DNA of 64,000 nucleotides from Gonatopus flavifemur (lineage: Eukaryota > Arthropoda > Insecta > Hymenoptera > Dryinidae), in the NCBI GenBank assembly GCA_018340375.1, contig JAFFJZ010000010.1, positions 9,052,001 to 9,116,000 on the forward strand, in the 5' to 3' direction. How positions within the stretch are numbered: position 1 is the stretch's first letter; every line of letters begins with the position of its first letter. Shown here in pieces: positions 10,972 to 22,235 of this stretch. A model generated the notes under the pieces. It saw only the letters and a program-made list of their open reading frames with translations, had not been told where the DNA came from and ran no database searches. The position numbers and the translations under genes are program-made.

Positions 10972-12766
10972 ACTGTAAAACAAATCTCGTTGAATTTTAT
11001 ATAAAATTTGTGGCAAGTTTTTATATATTTCTAAAAAACGAACTCGATACAAATTTTATATAAAATCACATTGAATCAGATCATAGCTCCAGTCTTAGTC
11101 GGGGAACAATGAACCCATCACAGTAGATCAAAATTCTAGAGATTTCCTGAAAAATCATATTACGCAGTTCACTGGCCCATATCAGGACCCGGGATACAGA
11201 GGCAAAGGAGGGCCTAAAATGATTTTTACTAGAGAATTATTACCAAAGAATTTCTCGGTAAATTTACCGATTTTCTCTTGCAGTGTACGTAAAGGATAAA
11301 AACAATTTTCCATGATTACGCAAAGTTTTTTGCGAGAATCCAGCTACTCGAAGATGAAAAATATGTCTATAAATACTAGATACCTTTTCTGTAAGAGAGA
11401 ATCGATAATTTTTGAGATTTCCCATCATTATCCAAAAGTTATAAAAGCGATGCCATGTTCAGACCGATTTTTATCCGATTATTAGGTATCACGCAATTTT
11501 CTTCTCGAGTGGAAACAAAATTCTAACATTTATATATAATTTATGTATAATGAGAAATGTAGAGAACGCAGAGATCTTTTTTGTTAGGGTACTATTGAAA
11601 ATTATTCATCACAAGTTGTTTTCTCATGAGTTTGCAGGTTCCCAGTCATTGTTTCATCGCTATTAGATTCGAGGAGTACCCGGCAAACACAACATCTAAA
11701 ACTTGACGAAAAATCTTGCATAAGACGTCTTTTAGATATCTTTCAGACAATGCTTTTCTTCAAGTTTTAGACGCCGCGTATTGTTGGATAATCGAGTGAT
11801 ACTTTGTTCAGTTGATTATAAAACACCAAACAATGATATATAAAACATTTGATGAACGCGTCCCTTATAAGCTGCAAATTTCATACAAAAGTCTCAGATT
11901 TCTTCCAATTTCCCATGGATTTTTGGGTTTCTCGTTGTTGCTATCAACCCCACATAACGATATAGAAGACTCAATGAATGTGGCTCATGTGAATCACGAA
12001 TTTCACAATTATCACGGGTTTTCAGGCTTCTCGTTGTCGCAATCAATTTCAGCTCCTCAAAAACAATGGGAATTCTAATTTCATTCACTTTTGCATTGAC
12101 GGGCCAAATTTGGCTCTGGTCACATCGCCTTCTTAGCTACAAAACAATCTTATCAAGTTGATCCTCGTAACATGGAATGAAATTTTTCCGGAAAATTTCC
12201 TCAAGAAGGAATCTTTCTGTAACATGAATTTTTTTAAATTCTTTTGATTGCTTTGAAAATTCATTTGCTATCTGAAAGACGAGTAGTTTTTTCCGTGGTA
12301 GTTCCCTGAAGGTTCTTTTTTCGCCATAATTGCAGCCCGACTTCTTCAGGGCGATAAATTCCGGGAAAAGAACACAGGACAGAAACCGAAAAATCAAAGA
12401 ATATATCGAAATTTGGTAAAAAGTACTGTTGCAGTTGGTGTCATATTGAATGACAATTTTCTTGGTTTCATGAAATAAAAAAGATGCCCAGGGAAAAATC
12501 CTAAAAAGCAGTCATTTTGTTGTTCACAGCTCCGAAGGAATTCGAAAACACACTCCAATAGTTACACAATCCAAAACTTTTTACCAAATTTTTGTTGAGT
12601 TTTTTGAAAAAATGTGTTCTTTTTCTTGGTCTCGAATGGTTTATCCTCTCAAGTACGTTTTAGAAGAAATTATATTCGATTTGAAAGATAAACCTATTGG
12701 GAAGGGGTCAAAATCGTGAAGAATTCTTTTGAAAAGTGGAGAGATAGATTCCCTTCTGTGCTGCCT
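10972..12766. other. No gene seen
   Basis: AT-rich DNA. 11690-11790 carries AACTTGACG and CAAGTTTTAGACG words related to the 14574-14757 foldback. Frames at 11812-12078 (+) and 12137-12397 (-) lack splice sites or motifs that would support a gene. Confidence 0.4.
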
Positions 12767-12768
12767 AA

Positions 12769-13157
12769 AGAGTGAAATTCCACTCATGCAGTGGTCTCCT
12801 CGTGATGAAGCTCAAACTGGCAGCCGTAAAGCTAGCGGATGAAGCTGAAACTAGCAGCCGATTGTTGTAACTTTTGATTGAATCCTGAAGAAAAATTTTG
12901 CGTGAGAAGTTATAACGATCAGCTGCTAACTTTAAGGCTCCCAGTTTCAGCTTCATAGCTAGCAGCCTGTTGTGATAATTTTTTACATTAAACGTTTATT
13001 GAAGATTTAAGGATTTGAAACGTTTGATGAGATGCTATTTTATTGATTTCTGGTATGAACAAAGCTTTAACAACGTTTAATCGAAAGTTATAAGAACTGG
13101 CTGCTAGCGTTACGGCTGCTAGTTTCAGCTTTATCTCCTCATGGAGTGAGATTTCGC
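12769..13157. repeat. Foldback with GCTGCTAGTTTCAGCTT words
   Basis: Left end AGAGTGAAATTCCACTCATG and right end CATGGAGTGAGATTTCG pair. Inside, AGCTGAAACTAGCAGCC and its reverse complement GGCTGCTAGTTTCAGCT occur several times. A fragment with GCTGCCAGTTTCAACTTC is also seen near 52650. Confidence 0.7.
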
Positions 13158-13159
13158 CG

Positions 13160-13800
13160 TTTAAAACAGGAAAAACTCTATGTATTCATTCCAGTAAGAT
13201 TCTCACTCTTTTCTACACATTTTTCAGTGATGGTTCATTTTCAATTATGACATTTCATATGAAATCTGTGAATTGAAAATCGAATGATTGTCATAATTCT
13301 GATTGCGAACATATTTTTCAATTGAATCAAAACAGAAAATGAAGAGAAGAAAGAAATTTTTGTTTGGTTTTATTTTGAGACGATCCAATTTATGACTGTT
13401 TGTTTTTTTTTCATCATTTACATTTCAATCATGATTAACGAAAAATTAATCAATTTCTTCGATTTGATCCGGGGGAGACTGTGTTTTTGTTTGCTTCTTG
13501 AATGAAAAATTCCACGTTCCAGCAAAATCTTCGAAAAATTCAAGAATTCAATATGATTTCTGAAAATTTTCAAAAAATCTCTATCAAAAACCGATGTCAT
13601 TTTCAGAACAAAACATCGAGAACCATCGTCAATTGAATCACAGATGTAATCTAGTCAAAACGACAATTCATCGTGACGTTGGAAATAATAATATGATAAC
13701 TGAATTGTGCTTTCCCACTGTTACGCGCTCATAATGCCACATTTCATTTGATTTGATGGAATTATTCTCCGAGTCAATTTGACGTTGTGTTGTTACGCGG
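13160..13800. other. No gene seen
   Basis: AT-rich sequence with a short minus-strand frame (13418-13600) of no recognisable content. No repeats were noticed. Confidence 0.4.
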
Positions 13801-13802
13801 AT

Positions 13803-13924
13803 GCTCGAGTGGAAAAATTGTCAAAATTATATATAATTTCGATATAATTATATATAATTTATATATAAACTATATTGAATTGTATACAAATTATATACAA
13901 GTTTTGAAATTTGTTTCACTCGGG
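13803..13924. repeat. Small AT-rich foldback with CTCGAGTG / CACTCGGG ends
   Basis: Left CTCGAGTGGAAAAATTGTC and right GAAATTTGTTTCACTCGGG pair across an interior of TATATAATT words. Similar pieces start near 26097 and 49106 and overlap 48690-48770. Confidence 0.55.
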
Positions 13925-14570
13925 AATGTACAGTGGGTCAAAACGTAATATCTCAATATGAATTTTCGTATAATTGTATAAAATTGTATTGCTGAATTTA
14001 TATAAAATGAGAAAGTTTATACATGTCATTCTGTCTTCAAGAATTATTGTGTATAAAAATTTTTATGTTTCTTTTGTGCAGTTTTTGTATAGTTCGTTTA
14101 TGAATTCTGCGAATAAAAGTTCGAGTAGGGAGCAAGAATTAGTGATATAAATCCTTGACACTATCAATGCTCATTTTATGAAGAATGTATTGAATTCTGA
14201 TTGATAGTTTATCATTTTTAATATTTTTTCTATTATAAAATAATCGAAATCGTTAGAAAGTAGTTAATTTCCTGAAAAGCATGATACTTGATAGAAGCCG
14301 ATACCGAAACATTGATGAAACACAGATAAAAATGAATTTCTTCTCCAATGGTGACCGAGGTCTACTGACTAATTTGGAATGCTTTTGGTGTGTTGAATGC
14401 AATCCGAATATGAGATTCCTTGGATTAGCTCACTTTCTATTATCTTTTGTATATAATTTTCATGTATAATCTACATGATTGATGGATTTTATATATAAAA
14501 AATTATGAAACACAAGGTAATCCAAGGAATATGATATAATTCTCAAACCTCAGGCACCAAAATGATTGTT
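13925..14570. other. No gene seen
   Basis: AT-rich DNA. A loose inverted repeat, ATTCCTTGGATTA and TAATCCAAGGAAT, spans about 14413-14530. A 62-codon frame overlaps it and is not supported. Confidence 0.35.
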
Positions 14571-14573
14571 GAC

Positions 14574-14757
14574 CACTCAGGCAAGCAAAAATTTTGTCAT
14601 TGTCTAAAAGATTTCCACTGGATATCTCAAAGATGTTTTATGCAACAGTTTTCACTGTCTTTAAGATATCTTCAGAGATTTGAAGACAACTTTTAGATTT
14701 CTTAAGATATCCAGTGGAAATCTTTAAGACAATCAAAAGTTTGTGCTGTCTGGGCAG
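14574..14757. repeat. Foldback with TCTAAAAGATTTCCACTGG arms
   Basis: Arms of about 55 bp pair: TTTCCACTGGATATCT on the left with AGATATCCAGTGGAAA on the right. The outer ends are CACTCAGGCAAGC and GCTGTCTGGGCAGTG. The interior repeats TTTAAGATATC words. Confidence 0.75.
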
Positions 14758-14759
14758 TG

Positions 14760-15629
14760 TAACTTCATTCGATGTCACAGATTTCAAACTTCTTCCAACA
14801 CAATGAGTACATCCCTGATGACCTTGTCATATTATTCTGATAGATACAAAGGATGCATTAAATCCTACGCAGTGTATAACATGATCCATAACACACGAAT
14901 AGCACACGAACTCCATAAAAATTATGGATTCATGATGAATTCTTCATCAATATATTTTTTTTTGAATGGAAAAATCCCTATCTATTGATAAATATTCAAG
15001 AATTCGTCATTTCAAATCTACGTTTGGAGAATTATTCATTAAAATTTTGCGAATTCGATTTCTCCGTTTTATCACGTTTTTTTTTTGATCCAGGTGGCAA
15101 TGTGAGATGAGGTTTAAATATCAAAATCGTTGAAACCAATGTTCATCGCGTTAACCGGTTATACCATTTGGGAAAAAGTATCGCTATTTAACCTCAAACG
15201 TGAATGCTTTGATTTTCAATGTTTGAAAGTGTTTTAAAAAAACGAGGCCAAGGATTAATTGGTATCATCTTTGGTCAAGTCTCGTCGGTTGTATACAGTC
15301 AACCTCCATATCAGCACATTATTATTCCTAAAGCGATTCACTCGCTCTCCTTCGTATATAGTATGTCGTTACGTTTAATATATAAATAAATAAATACATA
15401 TATATATATATATATTCATTCATTAATTATATATAAATATATTTACTCGATTGACTATAGTCAGTTATTATCCATCCAATGATAATCAATTCAGAAACCA
15501 AGTTATCATTTATACGGTGAACCAATGATGTTTACTATATGTTTCACAAATTTAAAATATCACCATCACGAGAGCGACACGATATACACATTCACTCAAG
15601 TTGATCATTTTAGTTGACACTATCACCAC
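14760..15629. other. No gene seen; TA microsatellite
   Basis: AT-rich DNA with a (TA)n run at about 15396-15414 and many TATAAATA words to 15450. No repeat family member is recognised and no supported frame is present. Confidence 0.5.
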
Positions 15630-15662
15630 TATTGTTGTTGTTGTTATTATTATTATTATTTA
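15630..15662 (+). repeat. (GTT)n(ATT)n microsatellite
   Basis: Five GTT units are followed by several ATT units. Depending on frame this produces poly-Leu/Val or, on the other strand, poly-Asn, and accounts for the low-complexity open frames that overlap it. Confidence 0.9.
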
Positions 15663-15800
15663 GCAACATCGTCGGAAATAACAGCATTAGTAACGCACGG
15701 TGCACTAAATCGACCCAAACTACAAGACCGACAACAGCAAGAGCCGGTAGTCCCCCAATAATTGTCCGTTGCAGTAGATTTGTGACGGCGATCGTCGACA

Positions 15801-16217
15801 ATGTCACTACAACTGATCCTGCTCACCCTCCTTCTCCTCCACCTTCTCCTTCTCCTCCTCCCACTAATACCATCACCAACTTGTGTTGTTTCCGTACATG
15901 ACGTTGACACACGACAAGAATCTAATGAAAACGATGATATTATCGCGTCGTTTGCAACCGAATCTTCTTTGATGAATATGGATAAGGATGAATACGTCAT
16001 AACCGAATGTTTCCCTATCTATTCACAATCGGCTTCTTACGTCATTCTCATAATTCCAAGTTTTTCGTTCGTTCATTATATTCGCATCGCTCTTAGTGTT
16101 CATGTTTTGAAGGTAGTAATTTTCGTTTTAGTCTTCGTCATTGTCGTCATTATTATTATCATGATCATCATCATCATCATGATTGTTGGTGTTGTTATTG
16201 TTGTGTTATTATTGTGA
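15801..16217 (+). CDS. Candidate secreted-protein frame (uncertain)
   Basis: A 138-codon frame starts ATGTCACTACAACTG with A at -3. Residues 2-24 are strongly hydrophobic (leucine runs) and are followed by an ordinary-looking acidic stretch (HDVDTRQESNENDD, residues 33-46), as in a signal peptide and mature N-terminus. The last third is encoded by an ATT/GTT/ATC microsatellite and is unlikely to be real protein. If genuine, this is a first coding exon; the only donor I see is a mediocre GTAGTA at 16113. The leucine run comes from CTC/CTT repeats, so a chance frame in low-complexity DNA is the main alternative. Confidence 0.25.
   Translation: MSLQLILLTLLLLHLLLLLLPLIPSPTCVVSVHDVDTRQESNENDDIIASFATESSLMNMDKDEYVITECFPIYSQSASYVILIIPSFSFVHYIRIALSVHVLKVVIFVLVFVIVVIIIIMIIIIIMIVGVVIVVLLL
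16135..16216 (+). repeat. Trinucleotide microsatellite (GTC/ATT/ATC/GTT)
   Basis: Interrupted runs of GTCATT, ATTATT, ATCATC and GTTGTT. They give the poly-Ile/Val tail of the overlapping frame. Confidence 0.85.
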
Positions 16218-16219
16218 AA

Positions 16220-17116
16220 GTTTCTCGTAGTAACAAGTCAACCGCGAGCGACCAAGGTATACTCGACTTCTCTTGAAGTCACCACACTGCACCACCCCCA
16301 CTCACTTCTTCACATTCGTTTGTGTGTTTCTTCCTTGACTTGACTTTCCAAGATTCATACATGCACTTGGACGATTTCATATGTATCACACTGCATTTAT
16401 ATTCCTTCATTTCTTTCCATCATTCCTCATAATCGGAGTTTACAAGAAAGAGATTTTAAAAGGATAGGCAATACCCGAACAGTATAAGATTAACGAGCCT
16501 ACTTCTTCTCTCTCGTAATATCAACGCGAACTATTCCAGTTCGCGGTTTAAGCTTGACTGGCGGTTACCGCGGCTGTCGGCTCGTTCACTTGCTCGACCA
16601 ACTAAAGTGTTTACTGGTTGGATAGAATAGCGTAAGATAGGATGCGTTAATGTCGAAACTGACGGAGAGTGAGTAAAGTGATTGTGTACCATGCCACCAC
16701 TTCTTCTCCTTCTCTAGTCGTTCTTTGATGCGTGCACACGGAGATACAAAGTGAAATTTCACCAAAACTAATAGACGTCATTGATCGGTATATATATATA
16801 TATACTTCTGTTTTTCTTGTATCGATTGCGATGTTGAGTTGGATGGGAGCAACAAATGGAGTAAATTGTGAACTTTTCACCATACGTACAATATTCATTC
16901 TCAAAAGAGAGGGGAAGAGAGAACAGACAAATTGGCAGACATATGCGAAAAAGTATTTTTAACCAGCCCTGAAAAAAGGAAAAGATGGAAACTGATTGGA
17001 AGGTTGAAAATCCTGATAGAAACAGATAGGAATAGATAGACTTTCAATCATTCTCTATGTGGTATTTGACTGTGTCAATCGGTTTCCAACGTTCCTTTTC
17101 ACCGGGTCGTCGTTTA
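16220..17116. other. Quiet DNA, mixed composition
   Basis: Around 16500-16640 there is a CpG-containing stretch (GGCGGTTACCGCGGCTGTC) above local GC content. With the microsatellites just upstream it could be a promoter or 5' leader of either strand, but no TATA and initiator pair convinces me. A short (TA)n lies near 16790. No supported gene. Confidence 0.35.
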
Positions 17117-17349
17117 CACGGAGAGAAACGAATAGTTGCAGCAACTACTCAGTAGACAGGACAAGTATCACTGCCTCAACTAACTCGATAGTTGCACTAA
17201 CTAACAAAAATACTTCATAAGTTGCCAGGTATTTACGTTCGTTAGTGCAACTTTTGTCCTGACTCCTAAGTAGTTGCAGCAACTATTCAAGTAGATGGTC
17301 GAAAATCAACTATCTAAGTAGTTGCTACAATTATTCCTCCTCCTCCGTG
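17117..17349. repeat. Family B foldback, copy 1, TA-flanked
   Basis: Ends are CACGGAGAGAAACGAATAG and TCCTCCGTG with TA on both outer sides. Arms carry AGTTGCAGCAACT words, the centre carries CTCGATAGTTGCACTAAC, and AGTCAGGAC-like words lie in each arm. The first of four copies in 1.7 kb. Confidence 0.85.
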
Positions 17350-17454
17350 TACGGAAGTACTTTTACTCTATGAGGTTACTCAACGATTCAATCAAAATGC
17401 CTTCAACTTGATGTCACTTCCAGATAACATGTAAGGTTTCTGATAAATTTGTTA

Positions 17455-17723
17455 CACGGAGAAGAAAAAAGAATAGTTGCAGCAACTATTTAAATAGTCG
17501 ATTTTCGACCATCTACTTGAGTAGTTGCTGCAGCTACTCTGTAGTCAGGACAAGTAATACGTTAGCTGTCTCAACTAATTCAGAATACCTCAAGTATACA
17601 CGTTGGTTAGTGCAGTTATCGAGTTACTGGTCCTGACTACTAAGTAGTCGCAGCAACTATTTAAGTAGATGGTCGAAAATCGACTATTTAACTAGTTGCT
17701 GCAACTATGCCTTCTTTTTCGTG
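17455..17723. repeat. Family B foldback, copy 2
   Basis: Left end CACGGAGAAGAAAAAAG (TA outside) and right end CTTTTTCGTG. Arms share AGTCGATTTTCGACCATCT and its complement AGATGGTCGAAAATCGACT. The TA on the right is now CA, consistent with decay. Confidence 0.85.
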
Positions 17724-17772
17724 CACAAAACTTGTTATTGACAGCTTCGTCAGTGCGAGGATGTTGCAACTC

Positions 17773-17960
17773 TAGAGGAGACCGGGGCTGGTTTTGACAG
17801 GGGAGGTTGTCACAGCGTGTTGTTCAAGCTACTTTGAATACTCTTTAGTGATGGCCGACAGAGTATTCTGATGAGCCGCAACCCAGCCATTGGCAAATAT
17901 ACATATTGTAGCCCCTGCAACAACCTACCCCGTGTCACAACCAGCCCTGGTCTCCCCTAC
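17773..17960. repeat. GC-rich foldback between family B copies
   Basis: Left GAGACCGGGGCTGGTTTTG pairs with right ACAACCAGCCCTGGTCTC, and GGGGAGGTTGT pairs with ACAACCTACCCC. It occupies nearly all of the gap between copies 2 and 3 of family B. Its composition is much richer in GC than its neighbours. Confidence 0.7.
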
Positions 17961-17970
17961 TGCAAGGCTG

Positions 17971-18247
17971 CACGGAGAAAAAGGAATGGCTGCAGCAACT
18001 ACTTAAGTAGTCGATTTTCGACCATCTACTTAAATACTTGCTGCGACTACTTAGTAGTCAAAACCAGTATCTCGATAGTTGCACCAATTAACGTAAATAC
18101 CTGGCAACTTACGAAGTACTTTAGTTAGGTAAGGCAGCTAACGTGATACTTGTCCTGACTACTAAGTAGTTTCAGCAACTATTTGAGTATAGATGGTCGA
18201 AAATAGACTATTTAAGTAGTTGCTACAACTATTCCTTTTTCTCCGTG
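17971..18247. repeat. Family B foldback, copy 3
   Basis: Ends CACGGAGAAAAAGGAATGG and CTTTTTCTCCGTG, with TG on both outer sides. Same arm words as the other copies. Short frames on either strand are arm symmetry, not genes. Confidence 0.85.
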
Positions 18248-18448
18248 TGGTAAGCTTTGTAAGATCATATCCTCTTCCTGTTTCAGCTGGGAATCTCCCC
18301 GTGAACTTTACCACAAGCTGTCTGACAATTTTGCAGCGAGGTTGGATTGGTATCTGGGTTTTGATCAATTTAAATCCAATTTAAATGATGCTTAAATAAT
18401 ATCATTTTCAAGTGATTTGTATACCATTTTGACAAACTGTTCTCATCA

Positions 18449-18843
18449 CACGGAAAAAAATCAATAGTTGCTGCATCCACTGGAATAGTCGATTTTCGAC
18501 CATCTACTTAAGGTGATACCAGCAACCCCTGAAGATGCAGCCAGACTCATCGGTTAGAAAAGGACATAAACAAAATTATTGTGACAAATTACTCGAAAAC
18601 AAAAGAATGAAATCAAAATATCGCTTCGTACAGACCTTCTTCAATCAATAAAGGTGGTCTGTACAGAGCGATATTTTCTTTCCACTGCTTTATTTTTGAA
18701 TAATGTGTCAGAAAAGATTCCCCTCGGGTTGCATCATCAGAGGCTGCTGGTATCCCCTTGAGTAGTTGCTGCAGCTACTTAAGTAGATGGTCGAAAATCG
18801 ATTATTTAAAAGTAGTTGCAGCAACTATTCTTTTTTTTCCGTG
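18449..18843. repeat. Family B foldback, copy 4, interrupted
   Basis: Ends CACGGAAAAAAATCAATAG and CTTTTTTTTCCGTG. The left arm stops after GACCATCTACTTA and resumes at GAGTAGTTGCTGCAG after a 248-bp insertion. Copy 2 shows the uninterrupted order (CATCTACTTGAGTAGTTG). Confidence 0.8.
18510..18757. repeat. Nested foldback inside family B copy 4
   Basis: Termini AAGGTGATACCAGCA and TGCTGGTATCCCCTT pair. Deeper in, ATATCGCTTCGTACAGACC pairs with GGTCTGTACAGAGCGATAT. A diverged relative lies at 47055-47270 (AAATATCGCTTC, TGACAAATTA). Confidence 0.75.
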
Positions 18844-19070
18844 TAGACATTTTGGTACTGTAAAATAGGGTGACTATTGAATTAATTTCAAAATTCATAC
18901 TTCGGTGAAAAGTACAGCATGCATGAAGCATGCATTGCCACCAATTCACTCTCTTCAAGTTTTCTCATATTTCTCCAAATATGTTATTAACAGAGTCAAA
19001 CTGTCAAAGTCGAACTATTCGAGTCAAAATTCCGCAAAACAGAATTTGATGAGCGGTTTTTAGGGTACTG

Positions 19071-19254
19071 CACGGAGGAAAAAGATCTGCTAAGAAATAC
19101 CATGCTTCATAGTGTTCGAGCATCAGTCTTGTCATTCACATGAAAATATCTACAAAGGTAGTATACTTCTTCAGGAAATCCCCAAGCCAATATGGTACGT
19201 ATTAGAGGTACACTATAAAGTACGGTGCTTCTTAGCAGACCTTTTTTCTCCGTG
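19071..19254. repeat. Foldback with CACGGAGGAAAAAG ends
   Basis: Left CACGGAGGAAAAAGATCTGC pairs with right GCAGACCTTTTTTCTCCGTG, and TAAGAA with TTCTTA just inside. TG flanks both ends. The interior is unlike families A and B although the tips are the same. Confidence 0.8.
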
Positions 19255-19257
19255 TGT

Positions 19258-19423
19258 CCCCTGGTGAAAATTCAAAAATGAAGGGAGCGGATATTGGAAC
19301 AAATGAAACGTGAAAAAAATGTTCCAATTCCCTCCTGAATTACGCTCAGGTGACTCTTTGTTACGCTTAGATGACTCTTCGCTTGCGTTCTCGTTGCGCT
19401 TCAACGCTCCATTTTCACCAGGG
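19258..19423. repeat. CCCTGGTGAAAAT-ended element, copy 1
   Basis: Termini CCCTGGTGAAAAT and ATTTTCACCAGGG are perfect complements. The interior contains AATGAAACGTGAAA and TTACGCTCAGGTGA, shared with 55326-55436 and loosely with 47297-47795. It abuts the previous element with a 3-bp gap. The minus-strand frame 19213-19437 crosses both elements and is not a gene. Confidence 0.8.
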
Positions 19424-19816
19424 TCAATGTGCCTCAATGAGAAGATGAAATCTGTTGGTTTGAACTTGAAAAATTGAAGTACGTACGATCGGAATCAAAC
19501 GGTCAGGTTACTTTAATCGCTTATATTCTGGTTGCTCTGTGGATATTGATATTTCATTATGCGTTGAATATCATTGGTGAAGAAATATTCAAAATGCTGA
19601 AGAGACATCAATATTTTAATCACAAATCATTATCATCATTATTTCAAATAAAACAAAATCCTGACTGAAATCACATAGAGTTGGACGGTTCATAATATGA
19701 AAATTTAAACGAAAATTTGAAGAAACCTTTTGCATAGTTCAAACTTGTGCATTCGTACGGGTAGTTCAAATTCTATTCCGTTCAGATTTTGTGGTTCAAT
19801 ATTTCAAGCATCATGT
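19424..19816. other. No gene seen
   Basis: A 64-codon frame (19474-19668 +) contains a hydrophobic run, but it has no supported start, splice sites or homologue that I recognise. Confidence 0.35.
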
Positions 19817-19979
19817 CCCTGCTCAAAGAATCTCATTGAACCGATTGATTCTCATTGATTCCGATGCAGGAAATTGATTTAAACCCATTGAGAATCAATT
19901 TTGAATGGGTTCGAATCGGTTTTCTGTATTGGAATCAATGAGAATCAATCGGTTCAATGAGATTCTTTCTTAAGCAGGG
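19817..19979. repeat. Foldback with AAAGAATCTCATTGAACC arms
   Basis: Left CCCTGCTCAAAGAATCTC and right GAGATTCTTTCTTAAGCAGGG pair; GATTGATTCTCATTGATT pairs with AATCAATGAGAATCAATC. The same sequence forms the core of the 8590-9050 palindrome and the 9065-9118 fragment. Confidence 0.8.
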
Positions 19980-20194
19980 GCAAGTAATTCAGTAATTGCG
20001 TAATTCAGATCTCAACAAGAAGTGTGTAGTTCAGATTCATGCAGAAGAATAATTGCTATACACTTATGCAGCGGGAAAACAACTGCTTTAACGCGTAGGG
20101 CGTTGTTTCTCACTTTGATCAATAAATGAATACCGTCGTGTACATGGGAGGGCTCGTTTTTTATCAAAATATGAACTTTTGTTCTCTTCTTCGG

Positions 20195-20470
20195 GCACTA
20201 CTTTGCTCTCTAAATCTGTTCTCTGAGAATTAAAAACCACTTATTCATCCGCTTCGAGTGGTATTTCCACTGATTTCGAATAAACTTTCGTTTTTCAAGA
20301 CAAAAATTCAATCTTGAATTGAAGTGAGTGAATTTCTCATCTCAAACTTAGGACTATAATTCTCAAAGAGTTGAAATTTCCTTCGAAAATTTGACAAGCT
20401 CACTTCTGACTGGCTAAAGAGTGAAATTTCATTCTAGAAATCTCAGAAAGTCCCTTCAAGGTGTTGAATT
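20195..20470. repeat. Family H repeat, copy 1 (diverged)
   Basis: Starts CTCTCTAAATCTG and ends near GAAATCTCAGAAAG. Inside are TCCGCTTCGAGTGG and GACAAGCTCACTTCTGACTGG, which match the copies at 55184, 59938 and 63222. Confidence 0.6.
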
Positions 20471-20761
20471 CTCTAAAGAATGAAAGAGAAGTGGACCAAA
20501 TTATGACGAAAAATTCCCTAACCATAGAATTCTGTTGCCACCACCTTGGAAGGAGCATTCCACAAATTTTATTCCACCCCTGGACACGACAGCGATCTAT
20601 CGAGGATATATTCAAATCACTTACTAATGATGCGATATGAGGAAAAAACAATTATTGATGTTTCATCCAAGGGAATCTGCTTGAACTGACCTGTAACAAA
20701 AAAAAATCACAAATTGAAATATTAATCCTCATTATGCCTGACTTATGAGATTGCTATGATA

Positions 20762-20988
20762 CACGGAAAGAATAATTTAGCTGCAGCAGCTAAGTAGCTA
20801 GCACGGACACGGACAGCCATTGAATTAGCTCCTGTAGGTGAATTTTAGCTGTTACCGCAAATAAATTAACTACAAATGCACATTTTTTTTTGTTGTGACA
20901 GCTGAAATTTAGCTACAGGAGCCAATTTAATGGCTGTCCGTGTCCGTGCTAGATACTTAGCTGCTGCAGCTGAATTATTTTTTCCGTG
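20762..20988. repeat. Family A foldback, copy 2, TA-flanked
   Basis: Ends CACGGAAAGAATAATTTAG and AATTATTTTTTCCGTG with TA on both outer sides. Arms carry CTAGCACGGACACGGACAG and its complement, as in the copies at 10147 and 48872. Confidence 0.9.
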
Positions 20989-21026
20989 TAGCAAATAAAT
21001 TGGAAAATTTGATGCTTCAGTAGAAG

Positions 21027-21172
21027 CCCGTATAGCACCGGAAATTTCTACGTTGCCTCTACGTTGCCTCCACGTGGAATCTTCGTTCATCCACGTTCTA
21101 TCCACGTCCACCATTTATCCACGTGGAGTCCACGAAGATGCGACATAGAAAACGGTGGATGTGCTGTTAGGG
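21027..21172. repeat. Family K foldback, copy 2
   Basis: Ends CCCGTATAGCACCGG and GTGCTGTTAGGG. The interior is rich in CTACGTTGCCTC and TCCACGT words. 25556-25691 and 25760-25867 share these words. Confidence 0.65.
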
Positions 21173-21288
21173 AAGATTTTACTGTCACAGCGAATTCTGT
21201 TTTTTCCTTGTACGGATAGTTATTAAATTAGTTTCTGTAGCTGAACATCATCATCAGTTATTACCGCCAAAAGAATTTTGCACTTGTG

Positions 21289-22084
21289 CACGGAGAAAAT
21301 ATTTGATCAGGTATTACAGTGTACCGCCGAATCAAGGCTCTATGTCGGGTTCTTCGAGGAAAAAGGAATTCACTGTGACAGCGGAATCTCATTTTACTGG
21401 GTCCCTTTTGGTGGAGCAGCACATTTTGTTGCTTCAACAGCGAGCTATTTGCTGTCACAGCAATCTTGTTGATTACGACAGCTACTTTTTAACTGTAGCA
21501 GCAAAAAATGTTTGCCTCTCTCTGTATTGTATAATACCAAAAATTTGGCTAGTCCAGCGAAAAATTTGCTGCTTCAGTCAACCATGTTGCTCTCTCAGTA
21601 ATCCAGCAAGCTATGACAGCGAATTTTCAGCTACGTTAGACGAAAGATTCGCTATTCTGTATATGTGACCTGGCCTACGAAAAGGGGGCTTAGGTGTGGA
21701 AAAATCATTTTTCACTTTTTTGGCGATTTGGATGGAGTAAAATATGCTTTTTCGAATGGCGCAAACCAGAAGTTTCTAACTGGTAGGGGAGTTTGCTAAA
21801 AATGTACAAAAAGAAGAGCAGAGATGATTGAAAATGAAAAAAATTTGGAGATTAAATTATAAAATAATAGACATCATTGAAAAATTTTATTTCAAGGCAA
21901 AACCACGTCATTTTACATGAAAATTCACAAATTTACAATTAGAACATTAGAACATTGGAAGCAAACAAGTAAAGTGAAACTGATAAAATGACTTGTTTAT
22001 CTTTAACAGCTGTTTTCTCGGAAACTTGTTTTCACAGCTAAGCCCCCTTTTCGTAGACCAGGCCAATTTTTTCTCTCCTTGTGA
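21289..22084. repeat. Family D element, copy 1, interrupted
   Basis: Left end CACGGAGAAAATATTTG and right end TTTTTTCTCTCCTTGTG, with GCTGTCACAGC, TTGCTTCAACAGC and TTTGCTGCTTCAG words between. The last part is cut by a 395-bp insertion at 21671. The same words in the same order make up the two halves at 31836-31990 and 33640-33751. The 121-codon frame at 21303-21668 is built from these words and is not called a gene. Confidence 0.6.
21671..22065. repeat. MITE with GGCCTACGAAAAGGGGGC ends
   Basis: Left CCTACGAAAAGGGGGCTTA and right TAAGCCCCCTTTTCGTAG are perfect complements over 18 bp or more, with TGGCC / GGCCA outside. The interior is AT-rich and not obviously palindromic. It is inserted close to the right end of the family D copy. 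Confidence 0.8.
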
Positions 22085-22235
22085 TGCACTGTAACAATCA
22101 ATGAAATATTTTCTTCGTGGAGCTAATCTATTCGGTGCAGTAGCTTGGATTTCGCTGTAGGAACTAATTTAATAGCTGGACTTGGTTTTTCAATTTCACA
22201 AACGATAGCTGTTCATATCCCTGCTAGCCACTTAA

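Noticed and set aside
15610..15807. Poly-Asn frame on the minus strand
   Set aside because: Produced by the (GTT)n(ATT)n microsatellite.
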